Assembly: GCF_937425535.1 (NCBI RefSeq)
Contig: NZ_OW485601.1
Span: 1,514,501-1,578,500 of the forward strand
Reading direction: 5' to 3'
From: Rhodovastum atsumiense
GTDB lineage: Bacteria > Pseudomonadota > Alphaproteobacteria > Acetobacterales > Acetobacteraceae
DNA: 64,000 nt
Within the stretch, counting starts at the first letter, position 1. Every line of letters begins with the position of its first letter. A program made the translations under genes and the position numbers. The notes under the pieces were generated by a model that saw nothing but the letters and a program-made list of their open reading frames with translations, made no database searches and was not told the origin of the DNA. Positions 38,952 to 48,587 of this stretch are shown piece by piece.

Positions 38952-39593
38952 TCAACGTGCCGCCAGGACCAACCGGGTCAGTTCGGCCAGGAAGCGCGCT
39001 GCCGCCACCTCGGGCGACCAGGGCTGCCAGGGCGTGCCCGCGTACCGCGCGACAAGCGGATCCTCGGGCCGGACCACGGCCCGGATCCCCAGCGTCTCCC
39101 GGACTTCCGCCTCGGTCCAGCCGGCCACGTAGACCGCCTCGGCCGCCGCGGCGGCGATGTCGGCGCGCTTGTGCGCCCGCTTCGCCGGCACCGTCCAGGC
39201 CGGCAACCCATAGCGCTGAACGATCACCGCCCAGAGCCGCGCCTGCAACTCGGCAAAGGCCGGCCCGAGGAACGGCTTCAACGGCGAAATGCAGTCGAAG
39301 TTGATCAACCCTTCGTCCGCATCGTGCAGCAGCTCGCGCAACTGCTCGCGCGGCGACAGCCGCCCCCGCGCCCGCCGCATCTCCAGCACCGCCAGCGAAT
39401 GCTGCGCCACCGACAGCGGCGCCCCCGGCCAGACCGAGTGCCCGCCCCAGCGAAAGGTGCGCGCCAGGCCGATCGCCAGGTCCTCGTCGGTCCAGTCGAA
39501 CGGGGTCGGGGCAATCAGGTCGAGCCGGCGCCCGCTCGGCAGGCGGATCCAGGCACGGGAGGGCGGAGCGGATGGACGCGGCGACGGCGGCAT
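38952..39593 (-). CDS. HD-domain phosphohydrolase, YfbR-like nucleotidase family
   Basis: A 213-residue HD-superfamily protein from ATG 39593. Metal-binding residues of the HD fold are visible: GGHSVW, SVAQHSLAVLEM and the HD dyad in ELLHDADEGLINFD, followed by ISPLKPFLGP. This pattern matches the YfbR/'phosphohydrolase' group that dephosphorylates 5'-deoxynucleotides; the exact substrate is not shown. The N-terminus is Pro/Ser-rich and may be overextended. Convergent with serB, with two repeats between them. Confidence 0.85.
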   Translation of the reverse strand: MPPSPRPSAPPSRAWIRLPSGRRLDLIAPTPFDWTDEDLAIGLARTFRWGGHSVWPGAPLSVAQHSLAVLEMRRARGRLSPREQLRELLHDADEGLINFDCISPLKPFLGPAFAELQARLWAVIVQRYGLPAWTVPAKRAHKRADIAAAAAEAVYVAGWTEAEVRETLGIRAVVRPEDPLVARYAGTPWQPWSPEVAAARFLAELTRLVLAAR

Positions 39594-39685
39594 CCCACGA
39601 TACTGGACCGTCGCGAAGCCAAGATGAACCCGGCAGAGCTTCGCCGGGAACGAACCCGCGCCCCACCCTCACGGTTGCACGCCGC

Positions 39686-40876
39686 ATGGCCATCCACCCT
39701 GCCCTGCCGCGCTTCCTGCTGCTCTATGCCGTGCTGTACGCGGCCTACGGGGTGCAATCGCCCTTCGTGCCGCCCCTGCTGATCGAGAAGGGCCTGCACC
39801 CCGCCGAGGTCGGGCTCGTGCTCGCGGCGGCCAATGCCACCCGCCTGCTGGTGGGACCGCTCGCCGGGCGCATCGCCGACCTGTTGGCCGCGCCAAAGGC
39901 GATGCTGGTCGGCTTCCTGGCCGCCGCCGCCCTGGTGGCGCTGGGCTACCATCCGGCGCAGGGCCTGCCCCTGCTGCTCGCGGTCGGCATGCTGCACGCG
40001 GCGGTGCTGGCACCGATCGGGCCGCTCTCGGACACGCTCGCGCTCGGGAGCGCCGAGGACGCCGCCCATGCGGGCCGCCCGCGCCGGCGCTTCGACTATG
40101 GCTGGGTCCGGGGGGCCGGCTCGGCCGCTTTCATCCTCGGCGCCACCGGCTCGGGCCAGTTGGTCGGGCAGGTGGGGATCGGCGTGGTCGTCTGGCTCAA
40201 CGCCTGCCTGCTGGCGGTGGCGACGGGGCTGGCGGCCTGGGTGCCGCAAAGCCGCCGCGTGGCGGCGGTCCCGGCCGCCGGCCCGCAGCCAGAGCACCGG
40301 ACCGGGCCCGGGGCGCTGCTGCGCACGCCCCGGTTCCGCCGGATGCTGATCGTCGCCGCGCTGGTGCAGGGCAGCCACGCCCTGCATGACGGCTTCGCCA
40401 TGATCCGCTGGCGCGCCGCCGGGATGGAGCCCGGCACGGCCGGCCTGCTGTGGTCGGAATCAGTGGCCGCGGAAGTGCTGGTGTTCCTGCTGGTCGGGCG
40501 GCCACTGCTGGCCCGGCTGGGACCGGGCGGCGCCTCGGCGCTGACGGCACTGGCGGGGCTGCTGCGCTGGGGGGTGATGGCCGGCACCGCCGCGGTGCCG
40601 GCGATGGCGCTGGTGCAGCCGCTGCATGGGCTGACCTTCGCGCTGCAGCACCTGGCCAGCCTGCGGGTGATCGCCGACATCGTCCCGCCGCACCTCGTCG
40701 CCACGGCGCTGACGCTCTACGCCACCCTCGCGGTCGGCCTTGCCACCACCCTGCTGACGCTCGCCTCCGGCCCGCTCTACGCGGCCGTCGGAGCACAGGG
40801 ATTCTGGCTGATGGCCCTGCTCTGCGCCGCCGCCCTGCCCTTCACCCGCGGCCTGGGCGGGCCGCCCGGCCGATAA
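39686..40876 (+). CDS. Major facilitator permease (PPP/HcaT-like, MFS_1-like)
   Basis: A 396-residue transporter from ATG 39686 with about 12 hydrophobic segments. The first helix starts FLLLYAVLYAAYGVQSPFVP, then the MFS loop LVGPLAGRIADLL between helices 2 and 3. The size and helix layout, with RFDYGWVRGAGSAAFILGA (R-x-x-G-S type), match the phenylpropionate-permease group (HcaT). Substrate is unknown. The gene ends 13 bases before the convergent emrB-like gene with no obvious terminator. Confidence 0.86.
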   Translation: MAIHPALPRFLLLYAVLYAAYGVQSPFVPPLLIEKGLHPAEVGLVLAAANATRLLVGPLAGRIADLLAAPKAMLVGFLAAAALVALGYHPAQGLPLLLAVGMLHAAVLAPIGPLSDTLALGSAEDAAHAGRPRRRFDYGWVRGAGSAAFILGATGSGQLVGQVGIGVVVWLNACLLAVATGLAAWVPQSRRVAAVPAAGPQPEHRTGPGALLRTPRFRRMLIVAALVQGSHALHDGFAMIRWRAAGMEPGTAGLLWSESVAAEVLVFLLVGRPLLARLGPGGASALTALAGLLRWGVMAGTAAVPAMALVQPLHGLTFALQHLASLRVIADIVPPHLVATALTLYATLAVGLATTLLTLASGPLYAAVGAQGFWLMALLCAAALPFTRGLGGPPGR

Positions 40877-40889
40877 GGACCTGCCGGCC

Positions 40890-42449
40890 TCAGTGCCCGC
40901 CACCGCCGCCCGCGGCGCGCTGCGCCGAGAACAGCAAAGCCAGCGGCGCCGCGCAGCCGGCCAGCACGGCGCAGAACAGGAACACGTCGGAATAGGCCAG
41001 CACCTGCGCCTGTTGCAGCAGTGCCCGGTACACCATCCCGGTCGCCGCCTGCGTCGCCTCGACCGGCGCCCGGCCGAGCCCGATCAGCGCCTCCGCCCGC
41101 TGTCGCACCGCATCCACGTAGGACTGGTCATACGGCGTCAGGTTGGCCGCGAGATGCGCCATCCGCACCTGCGTGCGCTCGGTGACCAGCGCGGTCGCGA
41201 CGGCGATGCCGATCGAACCGGAAACATTGCGGAACATGGTGTAGAGCGCCGCGGCGTCGGCGTTCTTCTCCCTGGGCAGCGTGGCATAGGCGATGGCACT
41301 GATCGGCACGAACAGGAAGGCGAGCCCGAAAGTCTGCGCCATGCGCATGAAGGTCAGCGAGCCGGAATCGATCTGCGGCGACAGCCGACTGGAATGGAAC
41401 ATCGCCACCGCGAGGCAGATGAAGCCGAACAGCACGACGAAGCGCGTCTGCACCCGCGGCAGCAGCAGCTTGCCGACCACCGGGATGGTGATCGCCACCA
41501 GGATCGCCCCGGGCGAAAGGACGTAGCCGGCAAGCGTGGCGGTGTAGCCGAGCACGGTCTGGGCGAATTGCGGGATCACCACCCCGCTCGAATAGAGCAG
41601 CATCGCCATGGCGGAGATCAGCGCCGAGCCGACCGCGAAATTGCGGTCCTTCAGCACGCGCAGGTCGACCACCGGCCGGCGCGTCCACAGCAGCCAGGCC
41701 ACCGCCCCGACCAATCCGATCACGGTGAGCAGGGCGGACACCCGGATGAAGGGCGAGCCCAGCCAGTCCTCGTCCTCGCCGCGGTCGAGCGTGATCTGCA
41801 GGCAGCCGAGCCCGAGCGCGATCAGCCCCACCCCGATGGCGTCGATGCGTGTCTCGCCCTCGTTGGCCCAGGGTGGATCCTCCACCAGCGCCACGACCAG
41901 GAAGAAGGTCAGCAGCCCGACCGGCAGGTTGATGAAGAAGATCCAGCGCCAGGAGGCATTGTCGGTGATCAGCCCGCCGAGCGTGGGACCCAGCACCGGG
42001 GCCACGATCGTCGCCATGGCGGTGATGGCGAAGGCGCGGCTGCGCTCGGCCGGGGGGAAGGTGTCGAGGATGATGGATTGCTGGTTCGGCTGCAGCCCGC
42101 CGCCGAAGAAGCCCTGCAGCATGCGCGCCAGGATCAACTGCCACAGGCTGTCGGCGATGCCGCAGAGAAAGCTGCAGGCGGAGAAGCTGGCGATGCAGAT
42201 CAGGAAGTAGCGCTTGCGGCCGAACACCCGGCTGAGCCAGCCCGAGATCGGCAGCACGATGCCGTTCGCCACCAGATAGGAGGTCAGCGTCCAGGTCGCC
42301 TCGTCGTTGGACACCGACATCGACCCGGCGATGTGCGGCAGGGCGACGTTGACGATGGTGGTGTCCAGGATCTCCATGAACGCCACCAGCGTGACCGAGA
42401 GTGCCACCGCCCATTTGTTGTGGCGCGGCTGCCAGTCGTGCCCGGACAT
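40890..42449 (-). CDS. EmrB/QacA-type drug exporter (DHA2 family)
   Basis: A 519-residue proton-driven exporter with 14 predicted helices. Signatures: MEILDTTIVNVALPHIAG (helix 1 with the DHA2 Asp) and GWLSRVFGRKRYFL. Motif C-like GPTLGGLITDNASWRWIFFI follows. It starts 16 bases after the HlyD-like gene, forming an EmrAB pair that should work with an outer-membrane TolC-type channel encoded elsewhere. Substrates are probably lipophilic drugs or fatty acids. Confidence 0.93.
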   Translation of the reverse strand: MSGHDWQPRHNKWAVALSVTLVAFMEILDTTIVNVALPHIAGSMSVSNDEATWTLTSYLVANGIVLPISGWLSRVFGRKRYFLICIASFSACSFLCGIADSLWQLILARMLQGFFGGGLQPNQQSIILDTFPPAERSRAFAITAMATIVAPVLGPTLGGLITDNASWRWIFFINLPVGLLTFFLVVALVEDPPWANEGETRIDAIGVGLIALGLGCLQITLDRGEDEDWLGSPFIRVSALLTVIGLVGAVAWLLWTRRPVVDLRVLKDRNFAVGSALISAMAMLLYSSGVVIPQFAQTVLGYTATLAGYVLSPGAILVAITIPVVGKLLLPRVQTRFVVLFGFICLAVAMFHSSRLSPQIDSGSLTFMRMAQTFGLAFLFVPISAIAYATLPREKNADAAALYTMFRNVSGSIGIAVATALVTERTQVRMAHLAANLTPYDQSYVDAVRQRAEALIGLGRAPVEATQAATGMVYRALLQQAQVLAYSDVFLFCAVLAGCAAPLALLFSAQRAAGGGGGH

Positions 42450-42465
42450 CAGCCCGCCGCGCCGC

Positions 42466-43638
42466 TCACCTGAGCGCCACCGTCGGCACCACCGACAACC
42501 CGAGCGGCAGCGGCCGGTTGGGATCCACTCCCGCGTCGATGACGATCTTCACCGGCACGCGCTGCACGATCTTCACGAAATTCCCGGTCGCGTTCTCCGG
42601 CGGGAAGGCCGAGAAGCGCCCGCCGCTGCCCATCTGGAGGGAATCGACGTGCCCGCGCAGATCGAGCCCGGGATAGGCATCGACGGAAATGCGCACCTTT
42701 TGTCCCGGGCGCATGCGGTCGAGCTGGCTTTCCTTGAAATTGGCGGTCACCCAGAGCTCGGGCGAGACCAGGGACATCAAGGAAGCACCGGCATTGACGA
42801 AATTGCCCCGCTCGACATTGCGCTTGGTCACGGTGCCGTCCTGCGGCGCCACCAGGGTGCAATAGGAGAGGTTCACCTCGGCCTGGCGCAGTTGCGCCTC
42901 GGCCTGCGCCACCTGCCCTTCCAGTTCGCGCAACTGCGCCTCGGCCTGGGCGATGTTCTGCGCCACCGGCTCGGCCTGCCGGACCGCCGCCTCGGCCTGG
43001 GCGAGCTGGGCCTCGGCCTGGGCGGCGCCGGCGGTGCTCTCGTCGAGCGCCGTCTGCGTGGTCGCCGCCCGCGGCAGTCCCTGCTGGCGGCGCAGATCGG
43101 CGCGGGCACGGGTCAGCACCGCCTGCGCCGCCGTCCGTTGCGCCTGCGCCGAGGCCAGCCGCGCCGGATAGACGATGCGGGCCAGTTCCAGCGCCACCCG
43201 GGCGTTGTCGCGCTGTGCCCGGGCGGAGTCGAGCCGCCCCTGTGCCTGGTCGCGCGCGGCGAGATAATCGCGCGGGTCGATGCGCAGCAGCACCTGGCCC
43301 GCGCGCACAGGCTGGTTGTCGGTGACGTTCAGCTCGGTGACGTAGCCGGCCACCTTGGCCGCCACCACCACGGCCCGCCCGTCGGTATAGGCGTCGTCCG
43401 TGCTCTCCTGGTCCCTGGTGGCGTACCAGTGCCAGCCGCCGCCGATCGCCGCGACCAGGGCGACCAGCCCGAGGATGATCCACATCCGCGGGGATCGCGG
43501 CGCCGCCTCGCCGTCGCGCCGGTCCCGACCATCCTCCCGGTTCTGCTGGCGCGGGCCGGTGGCGTCACCGGATCGCGACTGCACGTCGTCGCGCGGCCCG
43601 GGCCGCTCGCCACGATGAGGGTCGTCGCCGTAAGGCAT
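42466..43638 (-). CDS. EmrA/HlyD-type membrane-fusion protein
   Basis: The periplasmic adaptor for the neighbouring exporter, 390 residues from ATG 43638 with AAAGG upstream. The head is long and charged with many R/D residues (about 1-55), then a membrane anchor (about 52-72, WIILGLVALVAAIGGGW). It has a biotinyl-lipoyl half (DAYTDGRAVVVAAKVAGYV), a long coiled coil (about 125-250, many AQAEAQL heptads) and the barrel end (CTLVAPQDGTVTKRNVERGN). The coil is very Ala/Gln rich. Confidence 0.92.
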   Translation of the reverse strand: MPYGDDPHRGERPGPRDDVQSRSGDATGPRQQNREDGRDRRDGEAAPRSPRMWIILGLVALVAAIGGGWHWYATRDQESTDDAYTDGRAVVVAAKVAGYVTELNVTDNQPVRAGQVLLRIDPRDYLAARDQAQGRLDSARAQRDNARVALELARIVYPARLASAQAQRTAAQAVLTRARADLRRQQGLPRAATTQTALDESTAGAAQAEAQLAQAEAAVRQAEPVAQNIAQAEAQLRELEGQVAQAEAQLRQAEVNLSYCTLVAPQDGTVTKRNVERGNFVNAGASLMSLVSPELWVTANFKESQLDRMRPGQKVRISVDAYPGLDLRGHVDSLQMGSGGRFSAFPPENATGNFVKIVQRVPVKIVIDAGVDPNRPLPLGLSVVPTVALR

Positions 43639-43991
43639 CGGCAGCCTTTCACCGGACCCGGCGGGCCAGGCACCCGCATCCCGCCCCGGTGTTCGGGGTG
43701 GATGACCCGGCAACGCGACGTACGCGAATCCGGTTGGAATTAGGTTCAAGATACGTGCAAAAAGTGATCACAAGAGCGCCGGCCCCTATTCATCAATGGG
43801 TTGCCTGGCCAGTAGCGGCGACCTGTCGGGCCTGCTCGCCTGGCTGGCCGGCGAACTTCGCAGCGCCGGACCTTCATGCTCCGCCCCCGAAAATATTTCG
43901 CGAATTTGAATTGAAGATCGTCGCTTATTTCTTCGAATGAGAAAGAAAATCGGCACCCAGACATCGACCATCATTGGAAAGGTTGACGCGC
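43639..43991. other. 353-base intergenic region, divergent promoters expected
   Basis: No gene is seen. It contains an eight-base palindrome GTGATCAC (43764-43771) and a stretch richer in A/T from 43890 to 43960, with TTCGCGAA at its start. These are likely promoter/operator material for the exporter pair and for the lipoprotein, but I cannot fix core elements. Confidence 0.45.
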
Positions 43992-44477
43992 ATGGCCCGA
44001 AATAGCCTGCTCCCTCGCACGGCTCTCTGTGTCGCGATGTTGAGCGTCGGCCTGTTGGTCGGCTGCGGCTCCCAGGAGACAACGGCGACCGGTGCACCGT
44101 CAGCCACGGGCCAGACATCGACCGAAGGGACGGTCAGCTTTACAGGCGGCGCGGTTGCGCTCGGCGTCGGTTTTCAGTGGGGCAGCGGCACGCTGACCTA
44201 TCGTGGCCAGCAATATCCCTTCAGCATGCGTGGGCTGTCCGTCGTTGATGTCGGCGCATCGCGCGCTACCGGCACCGGCTCGGTGCGCAATCTCCGCAAC
44301 CTTGCCGATTTCAACGGCAATTACGTTGCCGTAACTGCCGGCGCGACGGCCGCGGGCGGTGGCTCGGTGGGCACCCTGCGCAACCAGAACGGCGTCACGA
44401 TCGACAATATCGCCACCAGCCAGGGCCTGCGCCTCACGCTGGCTCCGAGCGGGGTCAACATCACCCTCACGCAGTAG
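43992..44477 (+). CDS. Small exported lipoprotein of unknown function
   Basis: A 161-residue protein from ATG 43992 (GGAAAGG upstream). It has a lipoprotein signal: hydrophobic ALCVAMLSVGLLVG and a Cys in LVGC at about residue 25. A Thr/Ser/Ala-rich linker follows, then a Gly-rich beta-type domain (VSFTGGAVALGVGFQWGSG, TLTYRGQQYPFSMRGLSVVD, GSVRNLRNLADFNGNYVAVT). No Pfam family is recognised with confidence. It is flanked by exporter genes but in a separate orientation. Confidence 0.8.
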   Translation: MARNSLLPRTALCVAMLSVGLLVGCGSQETTATGAPSATGQTSTEGTVSFTGGAVALGVGFQWGSGTLTYRGQQYPFSMRGLSVVDVGASRATGTGSVRNLRNLADFNGNYVAVTAGATAAGGGSVGTLRNQNGVTIDNIATSQGLRLTLAPSGVNITLTQ

Positions 44478-44555
44478 ACCCGGCCTGTCCCCGACCTACC
44501 GCGAGCCACGATCCGCGAGCGGCAGCATCCGTGGCGCGACCGCAGACGGAAGCGG

Positions 44556-46331
44556 CTACGCCAATGCCAGGGCCTGTGTGCGCACCAACCTCGCGTACAG
44601 GCCGTCGCGCTCCATCAACGTGGCATGCGTGCCCTGCTCGACCGCGCGGCCCTCGGCGAGCACCACCACGAGATCGGCGTCGCGCACGGTGGACAGCCGG
44701 TGCGCCACCACGATGGTGGTGCGGCCCCGGCGCAGCCGCGCCAGGGCTTCGGCCACCCGTGACTCGCTTTCGGAATCGAGCGCGCTGGTGGCCTCGTCGA
44801 GCAGCAGCACGCGCGGGTTGCGCAGCAGCGCGCGCGCGAGGGCGATACGCTGGCGCTGCCCGCCCGAAAGCCGCCCGCCCCCCGGCCCGACCGGCGTGTC
44901 GTAGCCCTGCGGCAGGGCCGCGATGAAATCATCCGCCGCGGCGGCATGGGCGGCCGCCACCACCTCGGCATCGCTCGCCCCGGGACGGCCCATGCGGATA
45001 TTGGCGCCGACACTGGCGTCGAACAGCAGCGTGTCCTGGGCGACATAGCCGATCGCGTCACGCAGCGAGGCGAGCGAGACCTCGCGTAGATCCGCCCCGT
45101 CCAGCCGCACCGCGCCACGACTGACATCGTGCAGGCGGGGGATCAGCGCCAACGCGGTGGACTTGCCGGCGCCGGACGGCCCGACCAGCGCCACCGTCAG
45201 CCCCGGCTCGGCGACGAAGGACAGCCCGTGCAGCCCGGCCCGCCCGTCCGGGTAGAAGAAGCAGACGTCGTCGAATTCCAGCCGGCCGTTGCCGCGCGGC
45301 AGCGGCGGCGCGCCGGGGCGGTCGGCGATGCCGGGCGGCTCGTCGATCACGGCGAACACCCGCGCCAACCCCGCCAGCCCTTCCTGCAGCGCGGCATTGA
45401 GGTTGCCGAGCGCGCGCATCGGTCGCGAGGCGATCAGCAGGGCGGCGACAAAGCCGGCGAAGCCGCCGAGGGTAGTGCCACCGCCGGCAGCAGCGCGCCA
45501 GCCGGCGAAACCGAGCACCGCCGCCACCGCCAGCCCGCCCAGCATCTCCAGCAGCGGGTCGATGCGCGAGCGCGAGCGGGTCATGCTCATCAGCGCCCGG
45601 TAGAGCCGGTCGAAGGCATGCGCCGCCCGGGCCGTCTCCTGCTCCTCCAGCCGGTAGGCGCGCACGACGCGCGCCTGGGCGAAGCTCTCGTTGAGCAGCG
45701 TCGCGGTTTCCCCCGTGCGCTCCTGCATGCCGCCGGAGGTGCGGCGGATGCGCCGGCCGATGCGCTGCACCGGCACCGCCGCCACCGGCAGCGCCACCAG
45801 GGCGATGGCGCTCAGCAGCCAGTCGGCATAGATCATCCAGCCGACCAGCCCGACCACCGTGACCGCGTCGGCAAGGCCGTTGATGGCCCGGCCCAGCGCC
45901 TCGCGGATGGCGGCGGCATCGGTGGTGAAACGCGACGCCAGCGCCGCCGGCGCCTCGCGCTCCACCCGGGCCAGGTCGGCGCGGGACAGGTGCTGGAACA
46001 TCCGCTCCTGCAGGCCGCGGATCACCAGCAGCACCACCTGGGTCATCAGCACGCTCTGCGCGTACCAGGCGACGGCGCGGACGGCGGTGATGCAGGCGAC
46101 CAGGATCGGCACCTGGTACAGGATGCGGCCGTCGCGGCGCTCGAACATGCTGACGGCGGACTTGATGACTTCCGGATAGAGCGCCTGGGTCCCGGCCATC
46201 ACCAGGGTCAGCAGCAGCACCACGCCGATCCTGGCGCGATACTGGCGGATATGTTCCCGCCAGAGCCGGCGCAACAGCGGCCAGGTGCGGTCGTCGGATG
46301 CCGGCGGCGCGGCGCGGGGGGAAACGTCCAT
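44556..46331 (-). CDS. MsbA-like ABC exporter (fused permease and ATPase)
   Basis: A 591-residue half-transporter that dimerises to flip lipids or drugs. It starts at ATG 46331. Six membrane helices occupy about 25-320. The ATPase has Walker A VALVGPSGAGKSTALAL, Q-loop YVAQDTLLF, signature LSGGQRQRIALARALL, Walker B RVLLLDEATSALD and switch VVAHRLSTV. It is related to lipid A flippases and multidrug exporters. Divergent from the heptosyltransferase-like gene, so a lipopolysaccharide role is possible. Confidence 0.92.
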   Translation of the reverse strand: MDVSPRAAPPASDDRTWPLLRRLWREHIRQYRARIGVVLLLTLVMAGTQALYPEVIKSAVSMFERRDGRILYQVPILVACITAVRAVAWYAQSVLMTQVVLLVIRGLQERMFQHLSRADLARVEREAPAALASRFTTDAAAIREALGRAINGLADAVTVVGLVGWMIYADWLLSAIALVALPVAAVPVQRIGRRIRRTSGGMQERTGETATLLNESFAQARVVRAYRLEEQETARAAHAFDRLYRALMSMTRSRSRIDPLLEMLGGLAVAAVLGFAGWRAAAGGGTTLGGFAGFVAALLIASRPMRALGNLNAALQEGLAGLARVFAVIDEPPGIADRPGAPPLPRGNGRLEFDDVCFFYPDGRAGLHGLSFVAEPGLTVALVGPSGAGKSTALALIPRLHDVSRGAVRLDGADLREVSLASLRDAIGYVAQDTLLFDASVGANIRMGRPGASDAEVVAAAHAAAADDFIAALPQGYDTPVGPGGGRLSGGQRQRIALARALLRNPRVLLLDEATSALDSESESRVAEALARLRRGRTTIVVAHRLSTVRDADLVVVLAEGRAVEQGTHATLMERDGLYARLVRTQALALA

Positions 46332-46424
46332 GGCCCGGCCATGTATCAGCCACACCGTACCGTTACCAGTTGCTCCCGGCGCCCGCCGCCGTATATCCGC
46401 CCCTCAGTGAGGGGACCTTCCCTG

Positions 46425-47405
46425 ATGTCAAATCAGATTCACGTGGTCGTCTATGTCGATCTCGATCTGGTCGGCGATGCCCTGACCAAGCTGCCGTTCC
46501 TGCGGGCCCTGCGGAATGCCTGGCCGGACGGCCATCTCACCTGGGTGGCCGGGCGCGGCGCCAGCGCGTTTGCCGGCCCGCTGCGTGGCCTGACCACCGG
46601 GCTGGTCGACCGCGTGCTGGAACGGACGGGCATCGGCCCGGAGCTGGCAGCGGTTCTGCGCACCACCAGGGCCGGGCCGCCGGACGTGCTGATCGACACC
46701 CAGTCGAAGCTGGGCACCAGCCTCGCGCTGCGGCGGGTGGGGGCGCGGCGGTTCATCTCGCCGGCCGCCGGGTTCCTGCTCTCCGATCGCCGTCCCTGGT
46801 TCCGGCGGGCCCCGCCGCAACTGGTGGCGCGGCTGCTGCGGCTGGTGGCCCTGGCCTCCGGCCGCCCCGCCGACCCCGACGGCGACCTGCCGCAGGCCCC
46901 GGCCACGGCGGAGCTCGCGGCACGGCTGCTGCCGGCGGGGGAACGCCATGTCGCGCTGGTCGTCGGCGCCGGTGGACGTCACAAGGCGTGGCCGGTGACG
47001 CATCACGTGGAACTGGCGCGGGCCCTGCAAGGGCGTGGCTTCACCCCGGCGATGATCCTTGGCCCCGACGAGGCGGACTGGCGGGCCGGGCTGGCCGCTG
47101 CCCTGCCGGGGGCACGTTTCCCGTTGCAGGATGCGACCGCGTCCGGCGCGACCACGGGACCAGACCTGACGATCGCCCTGGCCCGGCGCTGCGTCGCCGG
47201 GGTAGCGGCCGATTGCGGTGGCGGCCACATGCTCTCGGCCGCGCGCATCCCGCTGGTCTCCCTGTTCGGACCGACCGACCCGGCCAAGTTCGCACCGTGG
47301 ACGCCCCGGCTGGTCGTGCTGCGCGGACAGGACTGGGGTGGACAGGCCACCGGCGACATCCCGGTCACGGCCGTGCTCGAAGCCGTGGAGAAACTGGCCG
47401 GCTGA
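46425..47405 (+). CDS. Glycosyltransferase family 9 (heptosyltransferase-like)
   Basis: A 326-residue GT-B enzyme, family GT9, most like ADP-heptose:LPS heptosyltransferases. It starts MSNQIHVVVYVDLDLVGDAL (residues 1-20), typical of the family start, and has VLVVGAG-like/LVVGAGGRHKAWPVTHHVEL for the donor site plus DCGGGHMLSAARIPLVSLFG, corresponding to the family's conserved DSGxxH region (here DCGGGH). It likely builds inner-core polysaccharide. Donor and acceptor are not proven. Divergent from the ABC exporter. Confidence 0.87.
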   Translation: MSNQIHVVVYVDLDLVGDALTKLPFLRALRNAWPDGHLTWVAGRGASAFAGPLRGLTTGLVDRVLERTGIGPELAAVLRTTRAGPPDVLIDTQSKLGTSLALRRVGARRFISPAAGFLLSDRRPWFRRAPPQLVARLLRLVALASGRPADPDGDLPQAPATAELAARLLPAGERHVALVVGAGGRHKAWPVTHHVELARALQGRGFTPAMILGPDEADWRAGLAAALPGARFPLQDATASGATTGPDLTIALARRCVAGVAADCGGGHMLSAARIPLVSLFGPTDPAKFAPWTPRLVVLRGQDWGGQATGDIPVTAVLEAVEKLAG

Positions 47406-47417
47406 ACCGGCAACCCG

Positions 47418-48587
47418 TCAGCGGCGGGCCAGCTCGGCGAGGCACGCCTCGCGCGACGCGACGCAGCCGCCCTGCAGCCACCAGGCCCGCAGCGCGCGCA
47501 GCACGCGGCCGAGGTCAGGCCCCGGTTCCAGCCCCAGTGCGCGCAGGTCGCGCCCCTGCAGCGGAAACACCGGGCGGGGCATCGCCGCCAGCCTGCTGCG
47601 CAGCGACGCGGCGCGGCCGGCAAGCCAGGCGCGGCCGACCAGCACCTCGGCGGGGGTCTCGGCGAGGGCCCGGCGCAACTCCGGGTCCCCGGCCGCATCG
47701 CCGGGCACGTCCCCGCCCTGCAGCGCGACCAGCCGGTCGCGTTCGCCGGTGGCAAGCCGCAGCCGCGCGGCGAGCGCGGCGGCATCGCCTTCCAGCAACG
47801 CCGCCAGCCGCAGGATCGGGTCATCGGGCGCGCCCGCCGCCACCAGCCGCGCCAGCCGGGCGGGAACGGCGCCTTCCGGCAGCACCGCCCCCAGCACACC
47901 GGTTCGCTGCATCAGCGCGACTGCGCCGCACGGGTCGGGGGCGGCAAGGATGCGCTTCAGCTCCGTCCATACCCGCTCGGCGGATAGCCGGGCCATGCCA
48001 GGGACTGCGGCGGTGATCGCCGCCAGCGCCGCCGGATCGGGCTGGCCGGTGCCGTAGCGGGCATGGAAGCGGAAGAACCGCAGCACCCGCAGGTAGTCCT
48101 CGGCAAGCCGGGTGGCGGCATCGCCGACGAAGCGCACCACCCCGGCGCGCAGGTCGCCGATGCCACCGAAATAGTCGAACACGGCGCCGTCCGGGGTCAT
48201 CGACATGGCGTTGAAGGTGAAGTCGCGGCGGGCGGCGTCCTCGCGCCAGTCATCGGTATAGGCAACCACGGCGTGGCGGCCGTCGGTCTCGACGTCGCGG
48301 CGCAGCGTGGTGACCTCGAAGCCGCGATGGTCCGCCACCGCGGTGACAGTGCCGTGGGCGATGCCGGTGGGCACCGCCTTCAGCCCGGACGCGGCCAGCG
48401 CCGCCATGACCTGCCCGGGCGGCCACGGCGTGGCGAGGTCGATATCGGCAACCGGCCGACCCGCCAGGGCATCGCGCACGCAGCCGCCGACCAGGCGGGC
48501 CCCGGGCAGCGCGGCCAGCACGGCACGCAACGCCGGATCGGCCAGGAAGGGCGGCGAGGCGATGCGCAGGGCCGGTTCGGCCGGCAT
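47418..48587 (-). CDS. cca: CCA tRNA nucleotidyltransferase / poly(A) polymerase family
   Basis: Adds or repairs the 3' CCA of tRNA. It has 389 residues from ATG 48587, which directly follows the TAG of the DUF6111 gene. The nucleotidyltransferase head has LVGGCVRDALAGRPVADIDL (the two catalytic Asp in DID). RRDFTFNAMSM and EDYLRVLRFFRFHARYG are the class II signatures. The C-terminus is shorter in HD-type parts. PcnB would be an alternative but the size and context favour CCA addition. Confidence 0.9.
   Translation of the reverse strand: MPAEPALRIASPPFLADPALRAVLAALPGARLVGGCVRDALAGRPVADIDLATPWPPGQVMAALAASGLKAVPTGIAHGTVTAVADHRGFEVTTLRRDVETDGRHAVVAYTDDWREDAARRDFTFNAMSMTPDGAVFDYFGGIGDLRAGVVRFVGDAATRLAEDYLRVLRFFRFHARYGTGQPDPAALAAITAAVPGMARLSAERVWTELKRILAAPDPCGAVALMQRTGVLGAVLPEGAVPARLARLVAAGAPDDPILRLAALLEGDAAALAARLRLATGERDRLVALQGGDVPGDAAGDPELRRALAETPAEVLVGRAWLAGRAASLRSRLAAMPRPVFPLQGRDLRALGLEPGPDLGRVLRALRAWWLQGGCVASREACLAELARR

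Noticed and set aside
43992-44477. Lipoprotein as part of the EmrAB exporter (outer-membrane component)
   Set aside because: It is far too small for a TolC-type channel and is divergent from the exporter genes.
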